From Paraspadella gotoi (taxonomy: Eukaryota > Chaetognatha), in NCBI GenBank assembly GCA_051294375.1, contig CM119265.1:2703292-2767291 (forward strand): 64,000 bases of DNA, read 5' to 3'. The notes beneath the pieces were generated by a model, which had not been told where the DNA came from, did no database searches, and saw nothing but the letters and a program-made list of their open reading frames with translations. Below are positions 53,431-64,000 of this stretch, one piece after another; the stretch's first letter is position 1; each line of letters opens with the position of its first letter. A program made the position numbers and the translations under genes.

Positions 53431-54426
53431 GCATCACGTGACCAAAAAGCCAAACCGCGTGCTGAATCACATCTCGTGATTTTTGGGCGGGATTTCTTGG
53501 TCGAACGATTTCTTGACAGATGGACGGAGCCACCGACCGACTGACAGACTGGTCAAGGGACAACCGGACCANNNNNNNNNNNNNNNNNNNNNNNNNNNNN
53601 NNNNNNNNNNNNNNNNNNNNNNNNNNNNNNNNNNNNNNNNNNNNNNNNNNNNNNNNNNNNNNNNNNNNNNNNNNNNNNNNNNNNNNNNNNNNNNNNNNNN
53701 NNNNNNNNNNNNNNNNNNNNNNNNNNNNNNNNNNNNNNNNNNNNNNNNNNNNNNNNNNNNCTTATATGTAATTCTAAGTTAGAACTTATTTTTTCATCTA
53801 TTTTTCCCATTTTTTTCTTGCTCCCAATTCCGACCAAAAAAACAGGTAAGTGAAATGATAATGTTTCTTAAGTCTTAAATTTATATAATTTTTATCAAAA
53901 CAAGTACGTTCCGAATGTAGTAGTAAATAAACATATCGTAAATAAAAAGCGTATAAACAAAAATTTTAATTTTATAACGCACATTTACGTACAAAGAGAA
54001 CTTTCCAAAATGTCGACCGCGTTAGTTAAAAATCCAGAAAATCTTGTTTTAAATTCAAAACTCCGTTTTCTGTCAAAAACAAAAAAACTTTCCTCTCTTC
54101 ATCGTCAAAAACAAAACCTTTGCGTTCACAAAACATGAAGACTGAAGACTGAAGACTGAAGACCCTTTGTGATTTTCACCGCAACTTCGTTTCTCGCTTC
54201 GCAGATTTTACAACAGAAAACAAAAATAATTTCGTAATAACAAAAAAGGAAGAAAACAAAATGACAATTTTAAATTTTTTTTTGTTGAGCCGCAAAACAT
54301 AATATGATTCGCGCCGAGAAACAAAAAGTCAAAATCAAAACTTGAATTAAATTTCAAAGCCATATTTCGATTGCAAAGTAAGTTTTAACCGCTGAAGGAA
54401 ATCTCAACTAGGGCAACTCAACTAAG

Positions 54427-54461
<35 letters not shown>

Positions 54462-55033
54462 NNNNNNNNNNNNNNNNNNNNNNNNNNNNNNNNNNNNNNN
54501 NNNNNNNNNNNNNNNNNNNNNNNNNNNNNNNNNNNNNNNNNNNNNNNNNNNNNNNNNNNNNNNNNNNNNNNNNNNNNNNNNNNNNNNNNNNNNNNNNNNN
54601 NNNNNNNNNNNNNNNNNNNNNNNNNNNNNNNNNNNNNNNNNNNNNNNNNNNNNNNNNNNNNNNNNNNNNNNNNNNNNNNNNNNNNNNNNNNNNNNNNNNN
54701 NNNNNNNNNNNNNNNNNNNNNNNNNNNNNNNNNNNNNNNNNNNNNNNNNNNNNNNNNNNNNNNNNNNNNNNNNNNNNNNNNNNNNNNNNNNNNNNNNNNN
54801 NNNNNNNNNNNNNNNNNNNNNNNNNNNNNNNNNNNNNNNNNNNNNNNNNNNNNNNNNNNNNNNNNNNNNNNNNNNNNNNNNNNNNNNNNNNNNNNNNNNN
54901 NNNNNNNNNNNNNNNNNNNNNNNNNNNNNNNNNNNNNNNNNNNNNNNNNNNNNNNNNNNNNNNNNNNNNNNNNNNNNNNNNNNNNNNNNNNNNNNNNNNN
55001 NNNNNNNNNNNNNNNNNNNNNNNNNNNNNNNNN
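52700..55033. other. Region dominated by assembly gaps
   Basis: Unknown bases at 52700-53060, 53572-53760 and 54462-55033. Readable parts hold a TTA array (53351-53430), a GAAGACT repeat (54137-54162) and AT-rich sequence. No exon was recognised. Confidence 0.9.
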
Positions 55034-55724
55034 CCCCAGACTAACAGACATAACGATAGACAGACAGTAGACAGACAGAAATACAAAATAGAATTTTCAC
55101 GAAGTATTAAAAGGACAAAACGCCAACGATTTAATGAGGTAATCATTCCCAGAGCTTGCTCCGCGAATTACTTTTGGCGCTTGCTTGGCAGCTTTCGCGC
55201 TCCGCCAACGAAATGGATTTTCGTTCGGGTGGCTGCTTTCCTTTCAGCCAATCAATGCGGCGCCGAGTCACTGTGCCATTATCGCACTGTGCAAATTATG
55301 CCGCTCTCTGGGAGAGGTATATATTAAACGGAAAAGGTTTTTCAACGTTTTATTCCACTGACGAAAAACATCGAATTGAGTATTAAGTCTGTCATTAAAT
55401 ACAAACGCAGATGCGCTTTGTACAAATCAAGTTTCTTTTTCGCGACATTTATATTTGAGTTTTTGTAATGTAATATATTTAGCGTCTGTATTTTCGTACT
55501 TCTTCAATTTTTCTTCATTTTTCTTCATTTTCCTTCATTTTTCTTCTTTTTTTAATTTTTTAAAATTCTTTTTTCAACTCTTTTTTAATTTTGATTTTTT
55601 TTAATTTCTTTTAATTTCCTTTTTCAACTCTTTCTTAATTTTCATCTTCCTTCTTTTTCCCTATTCTTCCCTTCTTTCCTTTTCATAGTTCCCCTCCTCC
55701 TCCTCCTCCTCCTCCTCCTCATCA

Positions 55725-56276
55725 TCAAAAAACAAAAGGCAAAATTCTCCACGGAACTCGGCGTCGATATTCCGCCCAAAATTTCCCGTATTTTTCTTCG
55801 CATTTTCTTTCGTCTCTGAAGATAAGAAAAGATTAAATGATTAAACGAGCAAAATAAAAATGAGTCCAATCTAAAGATGGGCGGACCTATTTAACAAAAG
55901 CGACACATTTCAACTTAAATTTCTAATTAAGTATTTGTTCCGAAAAAATAAAAACGACGTTGAATGTTTTCACGATTCGTAATTAATTAGTTTATAACTA
56001 TCAGAACGTTTTTTTTTTTTTTAAACAACTGAACGTTTTTTTTAATGCAAGACAGTCAGACTATTAAAACAATACGTGTTAAGCCTTAAACAACTATATT
56101 ATCAATTCTGTAAAAAAAAATTATTAAAATGTACGGTCGCTAACCTGAAGCTTCGATGAACGAGTAAAATTGTGAGGAATATCACGTAACAATAAGGATA
56201 AATGTGAAGAAACGTTGCAGGGAGACTCCAACACAGAGCTTGATTGGGTTATGGGTCGTTGGGGTAGGAATAGATT

Positions 56277-56340
<64 letters not shown>

Positions 56341-58273
56341 CTCTCACCCAGAGCTATTTCCGCGGCGTAGTTGAGATGTCTCGCCAAACCCCAGAATCCG
56401 GAGACCAGAAGCAAAGACTCTCTTTTCGTTTTCGAACCTGAATATGTAACATGATAATTAGTGTTAAACCGTTACATTAAGTCATTTGAACAATGAATAT
56501 ATAAAACAAAAATTATGTCACCGATCTGACTTATTTTTTATCATCGGTGATTCTTAAAGAACATTTAAATCGGCTTCATTACATTATTTCCTTCTTTCTT
56601 ATAAATTCCTTCTCTCATTTTTCTCTATTTTATAACAATCCATTCATAAAGATATTGCATACGATAAATAGGAAAAACTCTCCAAAATTATCATTTGCAA
56701 TATTATTTCTACATACTTTACTTTAATATTCATTATTTACTTTACTTTACATTACAATATTTTATATTAAATTACCTAATTCCCCTATTAATGCAATTAA
56801 GTTATTATGCAAGCCCGACTTTTTCTTTTCATTTTGCGAGCACCGAGTTTAGCTTCCATGTGTTCGTTTGTTTGATTCATTCGAAGATCACGTTTTTCTT
56901 TACGTAAGGAAATAATTAACCAGAAAAACCTGAAATACTACTATAAGGTTTTGTATTTCGTACTGATTAATCAAATGAAAGTTAAGAGAAAGTCCATTGA
57001 CAACATGAGGTGCAGAACTAATTAATCAATTAAACTTGAACATTAAAAACGTACGTACATTGTGCAATGTTCGTTCAAATGCGTTATTAAAGTTGTAAGA
57101 AAACCTTGTGGGATTAGATATTAGCATTCTGTTAATGTGTCAAATGCTGGAACAACAAAAACTTGAGGTTTTTCAAGGCCTTTAAGGCGGGTGACGGGCG
57201 ACGTCAGAGTAACCACAGGATTGAACTCGGTACCTAGTGGTCAAGAGCTGATGGCTGTACTCAATGAGCTACCGGGTCGCGACAGAGAGTTAAATGCTTA
57301 TAGGCGGATGAACATATTGCAAATCCCGACTAAAAAAGCTTTCAATTAAGTCTCTCTAACCATTTCGTTTGAATAAACGAACCTGGCTTATATATCAATG
57401 AAGTGGTATACTAATATTTCAAACAATGTTTCAATCGCGCTTCTACTAGATAAGTGAGTAATTTTTTATTCACACTAGCATCAAAATAATAAGAGCTAAC
57501 TTTTAACAAAATTGTTTTCTGCACATGGGACGAGATAAAATTATATAAGTAAAAAAAGTTAAAATTGTTTTTTTCTATTTCAATACTGGCCAGAACCAAG
57601 TAACAATAAAAAACAACGATCGAATGAAATCAAAGTTACAAATTTTACAATCTTTGTATTTTATAATTTGTAATTTTTACACTTTAGGTATGTACATCGA
57701 GATGTAGTCTGTTTGATGAACCGAGGGATGTACGGACTTCGGGTATCATTTTTATATATTTTATATTTTTATATTTTTATATTCAAAAGCTTAATTCTAG
57801 AGCAAGAGCGATAGGAAACTTCTTGCGGTAGAAAACATCTGAACTTTTTTTTCTAGCCAGAATTCTAGCTTGGTTAGTTTCCTTTCTATACATTGTTTTA
57901 AGATGAAAAATATATTAAATTAGCACAAACAATATAAAAATTATCCATATCATTCAAGGAAAAACTTATTATAGATTATATAGATATTATAGATTATCCA
58001 CTTATCATACAATGGAATAATGTAACAAAATAATGTAAAAAAACAAAACAAAATGACATCTCACTCATTTTTCTAACTTGAGAAGAAGAGCCTTCAGCTT
58101 TCTTATCCTTTTATCTATGTTGATCACTTCTGATTTCTGATTTACTCTCTTTTCTTTCCTCACGATCTTCATAGCTTTTCTTTTCTTCTCTTCTCTTTCT
58201 TCTATGTCAATTTCATTCTCTGCGTAGAAAGAAGCGTCCTCGGCAAAGAAGACTCTCATGTTGTTCATCAATC

Positions 58274-58319
<46 letters not shown>

Positions 58320-60897
58320 AAAAACAAAGTTAAAGATATAAGTATTATTTCTAAATTATTATTTAAAAAAAGCTGTGTTTCATTGGCAATCAGTCATAGT
58401 CTCAGATTTACATAGTCGCTCAAAAAAGAGCATACTTGTCCTCATCCAGTGTGAGAGGAGAGACGCCCTTTTCTCTCTCGTCAGCGTCGTCTTCCACGGC
58501 TTTCCACATTTGACGCTCGATCTCAGTTAAGTTGTCGAAATTCACCTGAGTACGAGTTCACAGAGTAAGTTTACACAGCGAGTTCACAGCGTGAAATAGT
58601 AGAGTCAGTTCACTAGATGAGGGAACGAAAATTCATTTAAAGTACCAAAATGGCACAAAATCAACATAAAGTATAAAAGTTACAAGATTATTTGTTTTAC
58701 CATATCTTCAAAGAAAGTTTTTTGAAATATCAGAAAATACAGTTATAATTTCATTAAAGCAATGATTTCTGTTGGAAAAAAAAAAACAATACTTTTTAAG
58801 ATTTATTAATTATCAATGCAACACAAAGTTGATAAACTTTGACTGATGTTTCCAATTAGATATAATACTTCATTCTTGTACATATTTATATTATATATAC
58901 CATGCAATCATCCACCATCTGCGGGACCCACTTATCCGCAACCACAATAACATTTCAAACTTGGCCGCAATACACTCTCCATTTTTTTTCCTCACCGTGA
59001 CGGGCGGATGTTCCAACTCCCACTCGCCCTTAAAACAAGTGGCCAACTTGATGAGGTTCACCATGAAAAAAACTCCCTCCATTTCATTTTGCTCTTCGGC
59101 GACGCAAAAATCGTGAACTTTTCTGAAGAGGGGAATCGCTGTTGCGGAGTCACACGCTTTGATTTGGCATTTCGCTACGTCGATCTGAGGGATTTAATTT
59201 AATGACAACGATAATAATGCTTTGAATATTGAAAATAATTCATTATTTATTATTAATTTTTATTGATTATTGATTTTGGATAATTTGAATCGCGCTCAAT
59301 ATAGTATCATTCACTTTAACAACTCTCGGATTTGCCGTTCTTAACTTTACTCATTCAGTGATATAACTCATTCATTTTAATTAAATTAAAAAACACAAAA
59401 AATGTTAAGTGGAACACTTTCGAACACTTTCGAACACTTTCGAACACTTTCGAACACTTTCGAACACTTTCGAACACTTTCGAACACTTTCGAACACTTT
59501 CGAACACTCTTGCACACTTCCGCCACACAAAGGGCATACCTTTGGGATGATCTCCATGTAAACATTCCTCAACATTCGGATGTTTTTCTTGTCACCCGGT
59601 TTCATGAACCCGTCGTGTTTTTTCATCTCGTTTTCATAGGATTGAGCGACACTCCCGACAGAATCGCTGTAGTCGACATGAGAAAAAAAAGGCGGTTTAG
59701 GGCCGTCCTCAGGCTACTCAGAGGGTAGGAATTATTGGGGATGGATTTCGGTACAATTGGGGATCGATCTCGGTACCTGATGGACATCAACTGTTGGCTT
59801 TACTCAATAAGCCACCGGGTTCCAAGCGAGAGTCAGGTTTATAGTTGGTATGCGCTTGGCGCAATGACTACAGATTGGACAGACGGACAAACGGATTCTT
59901 AGATCAAAATCAAATTAACTAAGAGGAAATATACCGACAGAAGACAGACTGAAACGCTAAATTTTGGCTGACATAAAAGTCTTACTAAAAGAGTGACAAA
60001 AGTAAATCCTACTTTTCATCGTCGCCGTCGTCGTCATCGTCGTCGCCATCATCGTCGTCGCCATCGACGGCTCTCGCTCCAAACCAATGACCGTCAACCC
60101 CAGAGTCGAGAAAGGATGCAACGAGCATCAATGACAACAGAAGAAGACAAACGCGTTGAGACATCTGGTGGACGAAATTTAAAACTATGCGGGAGACTAC
60201 AAATGATAAATTCATGAAGGAAATTGGCGAAAAGTTTATCTCAAAAAAATAAAAATAAGGAACTTTCGATGATTTAAGAGATTAAATGTAATGTAATAGT
60301 GTAATGTAATCATTTCCCGAAAAACCTTACCTTTTTATAGTTAAAAAACGAAAATAAATTTTCGGAAGAAGACAAAAAATAAGTTGTGTCCCGGTTTTGA
60401 TATTTTTGTTTTAGCGAAACCGTTTTTCCTTTTTATCGGCGAAAACGAATTGACTTACGCAATCAAGAAAACAAGAAATCGTCTCTCGGCGAAAAAGATA
60501 ATTAAAAAAATCTTAAAAGCATAAGGATCAAGCCATGATNNNNNNNNNNNNNNNNNNNNNNNNNATGGATTAGTCATTCAATTGATGCGATGATAGTCAT
60601 TCATTGACGCGATGAATCATTCATCGGAAATATAAACAAACAATGCGTGTATGAGAGAGAGAGAGAGAGAGGGAGAGAGAGAGAGAGAGAGAGGCTGGAC
60701 AGTTTTCCCGCCAACGAAACGCATTATTTAGGTTCTCTCGCTTATATAAAGAATAATCAGAATTTTTAGGAAAGAAACCACGAAAAATCTCGGATGTAAA
60801 TTTGGGATTTTGTATAGAGAAAAAAGCGCGGAATAAATGGCGATAATAAAAGTTTTTATGAAGAAAAAAAGAGAGAGTAGAGAGGAGAAGAGAGAGA

Positions 60898-60928
<31 letters not shown>

Positions 60929-63373
60929 AGGCTGGACAGTCGCTGGACCGCCGCTGGACCGCCGCTGGACCGCCCGCTGGACCGCCTCGCAGAGCTGAAC
61001 TCATTTTCCCGACGAATATGAGTAGGTGGACGAACTCTTTTCCTTTCTATAAAAAAATATTAACAAAATAAATATTTGTGGTATAGAGCCATATAAGAAT
61101 TTTTTTGTACATTGAAAGTAAACTTAAAAATGCATAAATTTTCCTTTGAGCATGTTCCCATAGCTAAATTTTGATTCACACCATTGAGAGGGGCTACCCC
61201 TATTCAGAAGAAAAAAAACTTGATAAAGCTAAACTCTTTTCAATAATAATGATCCAAAAATTATAATCCCTATTAACAAATATATAAGTTAAAAATACTC
61301 TGTTAACGACTATTGATATTTTTGACTCTCCAAATATTTTTTCTTTCCTCATTTAAAAAAAATATTTAATCTTGAATGAAATTTTTTAGGAAGAAAACTA
61401 GACAAGGTCAAATTTTATATTTGATAATTTAATTAATTTATAAAATAGTTATCAACAACTCAAGTAACTTATTATTTAAAAAAAGATAAAAATGATTAAA
61501 TATGATTACACTAAAATATTTATAATTTAATAATAGGTATAAATTATCAGAATAACAAAAAAGAATTTTAATTAGACTATATCTCTCTTATCAACTCCTA
61601 TTTTAGATATAATTTGGCCAATAGTGGGCAACCGGTTCACAAGTTACAATAATATAATAAATACAAATTTATTTTTTTAAATAAATGGCATATTGTTCGG
61701 CGAAAGTGCTGCACATATATAATAAGTCACATTAGCTGATTTACATGTGGCAATGCATGTCAATATAAGTTATTCTTCACTTTTTTTAAAATGTATCCAC
61801 GAAAATCTCGGATGTAAATTTGGGATTTTGTATTGAGAAAAAGCCCCGAATAAAAGTTTTTATAAAAAGAAAAACAATCATAATTTTTCAAAAAAAGAAC
61901 GATCACGCAAGAGATCGTAAAGAGAGAAAGAGACAGAAAAGAGAAAGAGAGAGAAAGAGAGACAAAGCTGGACAGCTGCTTGAAGGCCGCTGTACAGTCA
62001 GTGCAGAAACTGAACTCCTCTCGTTTTTCTGAGAGTAAAAAAGACAAATAAAAGAAATAAAAGAAGGCAAAAATGTTACACATGGTCTTACCATTGGGAA
62101 ATTTTTTCCAATTTTCTTTCCATCCAGCTTGTAATTTATTTCTTATTGCCTATTAAATTAAGATTATAGCTTTCTCATTAAAAAGTTATTTTGAGTTCCC
62201 ATTTTTAATTAGAGATTAAAAAATTTTTTTTGGAATTTCCATCTTCAAATATTATATACTGCAATTAGTTGTAAATTAGATTTAAGAGGATTCTATATAC
62301 TAATTTGGATATGATAATGAAGTACTATAATCTCATTTGCATATTGCGTAAATCGATTAATGAAGTGGAATCAAACAAAAAATACTTAAATCCAAATGTA
62401 ATTAAGAAAATATTCAAAAGCTATTTCAAGATGAAGAAGCCATATCAAATTTTTTAACTTCACTATGGAATGCACACTTTCGTAAACTTTATCATAATTC
62501 ATAAAATATTTTTAATTTTAACAAGAAAAAAACGGTAAGTCACAGCAAACCTATAAAAGCGTAGTAGTTTTTATTTAAAAACAGCGTGACGGCCGACGAC
62601 GACGACGACGACGACGAGGACGACGACTACGTCACAAAGAAGCTCACCCGAATCAATATCAAGCCTGAACCGGCTTCGCCGGTCATGGCTTGATAAAAAA
62701 AAAGTCACGTTTGCGAAACTGGTTTTTGGGTCATTGAATCGAGGTGACAAAAACGTGACTGGAACGCAAGGTTCAATGCGATTTAAGGGGAGTGTAGAAA
62801 TATCGCTAATAGTTCTCTCTTTTAAGGTCAAATTGCTAGGCCTTTGAACATGTCCTTTTTTTAGTGATTACAGCCGCATTTTTTAAAGGTTAATTTTTGA
62901 TCTGGTACTAAGAGTCTGCCCGTCTGAAACTTATTTCTACGGGTTTTTGGAATACAATAAAATATTAAACGTTTCAGAAACTCTCTGTCGTTATTTTTTG
63001 GACGGGTGACGCCTCGATCTCGCGACCCCGTAGGCATTAAGTCTAATGAAACTTGGTAGTTTTGGACGAGGATGAGGATAAGATTAGAATGAAGTCGAGT
63101 AATAATGAAAGTAAAGATAAGGATGCAGTCGACTTGATGTAGTGAATTAAATGAGCTCAATTTTTGCTGCTGAAGAAATGAGAAAAAAAAAAGAAGAAGA
63201 GATGAGAAATTCTCAACCGAGGCGTCAAAATGCGAAAACATATCTATCTCTCCCTCTCCCTCTCTCTCTCTCTCTCTCACCTGAAACAGCATATTCTGCC
63301 CTCACAACTTCGCCCTCTTTCCCCAAATCTTCACGTCTTCCCTTCATCACCAGAAACGCACTCTCTCTCTCTC

Positions 63374-63423
<50 letters not shown>

Positions 63424-63502
63424 TCACCTGGCACAGCATATTCTGCCCTCACAACCTCCGCCCTCTTTCCCCATATCTTCAGTCTCCCTCATCACCAGAA
63501 CG

Positions 63503-63540
<38 letters not shown>

Positions 63541-63705
63541 ACCTGGCACAGCATATTCTGCCCTCACAACCTCCGCCCTCTTTCCCCAAATCTTCACGTC
63601 TCCCTTCGTCGCCCTCGCGATTTCCTTCTGTGAGTCGGGCGAGTAATTGACGAGGATGGAGAAAGAGTCCGAGAGAATGAGGAAGAGGGAAGGGAAGAGG
63701 CCGAG
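55725..63705 (-). CDS. DHCR7: 7-dehydrocholesterol reductase, C-terminal 145 residues (four exons)
   Basis: Sterol delta-7 reductase of the ER membrane; it reduces 7-dehydrocholesterol to cholesterol with NADPH. Exons: 63705-63543, 56437-56348, 56238-56145, 55815-55725; phases 1, 1 and 2 agree at all three junctions. The first has DSQKEIARATKGDVKIWGKR, matching the NxQK..R...G...IWG segment of the ERG4/ERG24 family. The second has LLLVSGFWGLARHLNY, the sterol reductase family signature; its extra Leu-Leu-Val-Ser-Gly context is typical of DHCR7. The third has PYCYVIFLTILLVHRSFR. The last is DERKCEEKYGKFWAEYRRRV then PWRILPFVF and stop, the usual C-terminus. The N-terminal two thirds would lie beyond the right edge. 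The 7.1 kb first intron contains a complete second gene on the same strand. DHCR7 is favoured over TM7SF2/LBR by the C-terminal match. Confidence 0.88.
56280..56338 (+). repeat. (CT)n microsatellite in a short DHCR7 intron
   Basis: A CT array of about 59 bases lies within the 109-base intron (56239-56347), only a few bases from the donor. On the gene strand it is GA. Confidence 0.85.
57165..57285 (-). mobile_element. tRNA-derived SINE-like element, copy 1
   Basis: On the minus strand it reads ACCCGGTAGCTCATTGAGTA (box A), then GGTACCGAGTTCAATCC (box B). It shares this framework with the copy at 59690-59830 and is followed by a region ending in a GCCTTTAAGG-like tail. Confidence 0.6.
57325..57965. 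mobile_element. Fold-back element family member, long form
   Basis: The left part (57335-57440: AAGCTTTCAATTAAGTCTCTC, ATCAATGAAGTGGTATACTA, AATATTTCAAACAATGTTTC) matches the left arm at 4236-4350. The right end (57930-57955) has ATATAAAAATTATCCAT, matching the terminal repeat. The middle is unrelated AT-rich sequence. Confidence 0.55.
58065..60164 (-). CDS. Unrecognised secreted protein, five exons, 261 residues, nested in a DHCR7 intron
   Basis: Exons: 60164-60013, 59666-59540, 59184-58996, 58545-58436 and 58272-58065; phases 2, 0, 0 and 2 agree at every junction and the sum is 262 codons including the stop. It begins MSQRVCLLLLSLMLVASFLD, a clear signal peptide (cleavage likely near residue 25), then an Asp/Gly run (residues 35-50), then a mixed helical region with four cysteines (99, 104, 120, 143) in IDVAKCQIKACDSA, VHDFCVAEE and LATCFKGEWELEH, then a Lys/Glu-rich C-terminal helix ending ALLLKLEK. 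An earlier in-frame ATG at 60215 would add 17 residues and spoil the signal peptide. I recognise no family; the even-numbered cysteines and small helical character would fit a secreted ligand or binding protein, but that is only a guess. Confidence 0.8.
58276..58314 (+). repeat. (GA)n microsatellite next to an acceptor
   Basis: The array abuts the 3' splice site of the last exon of the nested gene; on the gene strand it is the (CT)n polypyrimidine tract of that acceptor (CTCTCTCTCCAG). Confidence 0.85.
59402..59515 (+). repeat. 10 bp tandem repeat CGAACACTTT, about 10 copies
   Basis: Nearly perfect units with the palindrome TTCGAA at each junction. The array starts about 30 bases inside the intron after the donor at 59540 of the nested gene. 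Open frames through it are artefacts. Confidence 0.9.
59690..59830 (-). mobile_element. tRNA-derived SINE-like element, copy 2
   Basis: On the minus strand: ACCCGGTGGCTTATTGAGTA (box A), AAGCCAACAGTTGATGTCCA, GGTACCGAGATCGATCCCC (box B), followed by CTGAGTAGCCTGAGGACGGC and CCTAAACCGCC. It lies in the first intron of the nested secreted-protein gene. Confidence 0.6.
60755..61010 (+). repeat. Dispersed repeat, copy 1 of a pair
   Basis: It shares ACGAAAAATCTCGGATGTAA, ATTTGGGATTTTGTAT, ATAAAAGTTTTTAT, a GA-rich middle and GCTGGACAG with 61797-62030. In this copy CGCTGGACCGC is repeated four times at the end (60931-60983). Confidence 0.75.
61797..62030 (+). repeat. Dispersed repeat, copy 2 of a pair
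   Basis: Same head, GA-rich middle and GCTGGACAG tail as the copy about 1 kb upstream, in the same orientation. No coding capacity is visible. 61011-61796 and 62031-62570 are AT-rich with nothing recognised. Confidence 0.75.
62585..62693 (+). CDS. Possible terminal exon of an unknown plus-strand gene
   Basis: After TATTTAAAAACAG the frame with one leading base reads VTA, a run of Asp with one Glu, then YVTKKLTRINIKPEPASPVMA and stop. The acidic run plus IKPEP (a sumoylation-like motif) resembles the tail of a nuclear protein. A GTAAGT donor lies 50 bases upstream (62535), but no exon before it was recognised. It is antisense to the DHCR7 intron. Could be chance in a GAC repeat. Confidence 0.3.
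63260..63620 (-). repeat. Three copies of the DHCR7 exon end and its donor
   Basis: On the gene strand the segment GTGAAGATTTGGGG, AAAGAGGGCGGAGGTTGTGA, GGGCAGAATATGCTGTGCCAG|GTGAAGAGAGAG occurs at about 63620-63535 (true exon end), 63505-63424 and 63355-63275. The copies are separated by GA arrays and GCGTT(T)CTGGTGATGA. The last copy has TTTCAG|GTGAG in place of GCCAG|GTGAAG. Confidence 0.85.
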
Positions 63706-63719
63706 CTGGAATGGGAATC

Positions 63720-64000
63720 GATCGATCAATCAATCAATTCATCGATAGATCAATCAGTTAAATAAACAATCGATTTATTAATAATATTCATTCAATAGAT
63801 TATTAATATATAATTTTTCAATCAATCAATCAATGCTTCGATCTATCAATCAATTAAATCAATATATATATATAATTTGTAATCAATCAGTCAATCAATC
63901 AAAAATTTTATCAATCAATATTTCAACGAAATCAATCAATCTATCACTTAATTCAACTGATCAATTTATTAAAAAAAGCAATCAATCAATCAATTAACTC
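63720..64000 (+). repeat. ATCAATCAATC-type array at the window edge
   Basis: Degenerate ATCA/AATC units run to the end of the window. On the DHCR7 strand this is GATT/TTGA repeat just upstream of the acceptor at 63706. A similar array precedes the last anoctamin exon at 11810-12010. Confidence 0.8.

Overview
This window looks like invertebrate metazoan DNA. It is AT-rich and intron-rich, with short GC-rich exons and GT..AG introns. It is full of microsatellites (GA/CT, TAA, CATC, CTGT, AAACA) and minisatellites, has tRNA-derived SINE-like pieces and fold-back elements, and carries many assembly gaps. The genes seen (anoctamin, two-chain insulin-like peptide, ZAR1-type zinc fingers, three-RRM protein, 7-dehydrocholesterol reductase) are animal families. 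No species is recognisable. Almost no long ORF here is a gene; the genes were found by joining short exons by homology and intron phase.

Layout. (1) About 0.1-12.5 kb, plus strand: at least 13 exons of a divergent anoctamin/TMEM16 protein, 5' end outside the window. (2) 15.06-19.86 kb, minus strand: a complete six-exon preproinsulin-like gene of 221 residues whose intron phases all agree. (3) 22.1-25.4 kb, minus strand: two tandem ZAR1-like (3CxxC-type) zinc-finger genes; a third lies at 45.2-47.2 kb, interrupted by a large inverted duplication. (4) 27.3-44.2 kb, plus strand: an RNA-binding protein gene with three RRMs. Its big intron holds a 2 kb CTCA-rich minisatellite and then about 12.8 kb of homopolymer-ridden sequence that is probably uncorrected read or gap-fill. 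(5) 47.3-55.7 kb: no recognised gene; a GC-rich block, a tRNA-Cys-like relic, repeats and large gaps. (6) 55.7-63.7 kb, minus strand: the 3' half of a DHCR7 gene. Its 7.1 kb intron contains a complete five-exon gene, on the same strand, for an unrecognised secreted protein of 261 residues.

Most notable pattern: tandem duplication of splice junctions. In four unrelated genes (anoctamin, insulin-like, ZAR1-like, DHCR7) the local tandem repeat unit contains the exon-intron boundary itself, so that extra copies of real 5' or 3' splice sites lie beside the true one. Other points: the anoctamin has lost most canonical calcium ligands, and the RRM exon has an apparent one-base deletion and a second noisy copy 13 kb upstream. 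The genes do not form an operon or pathway; they are independent neighbours.
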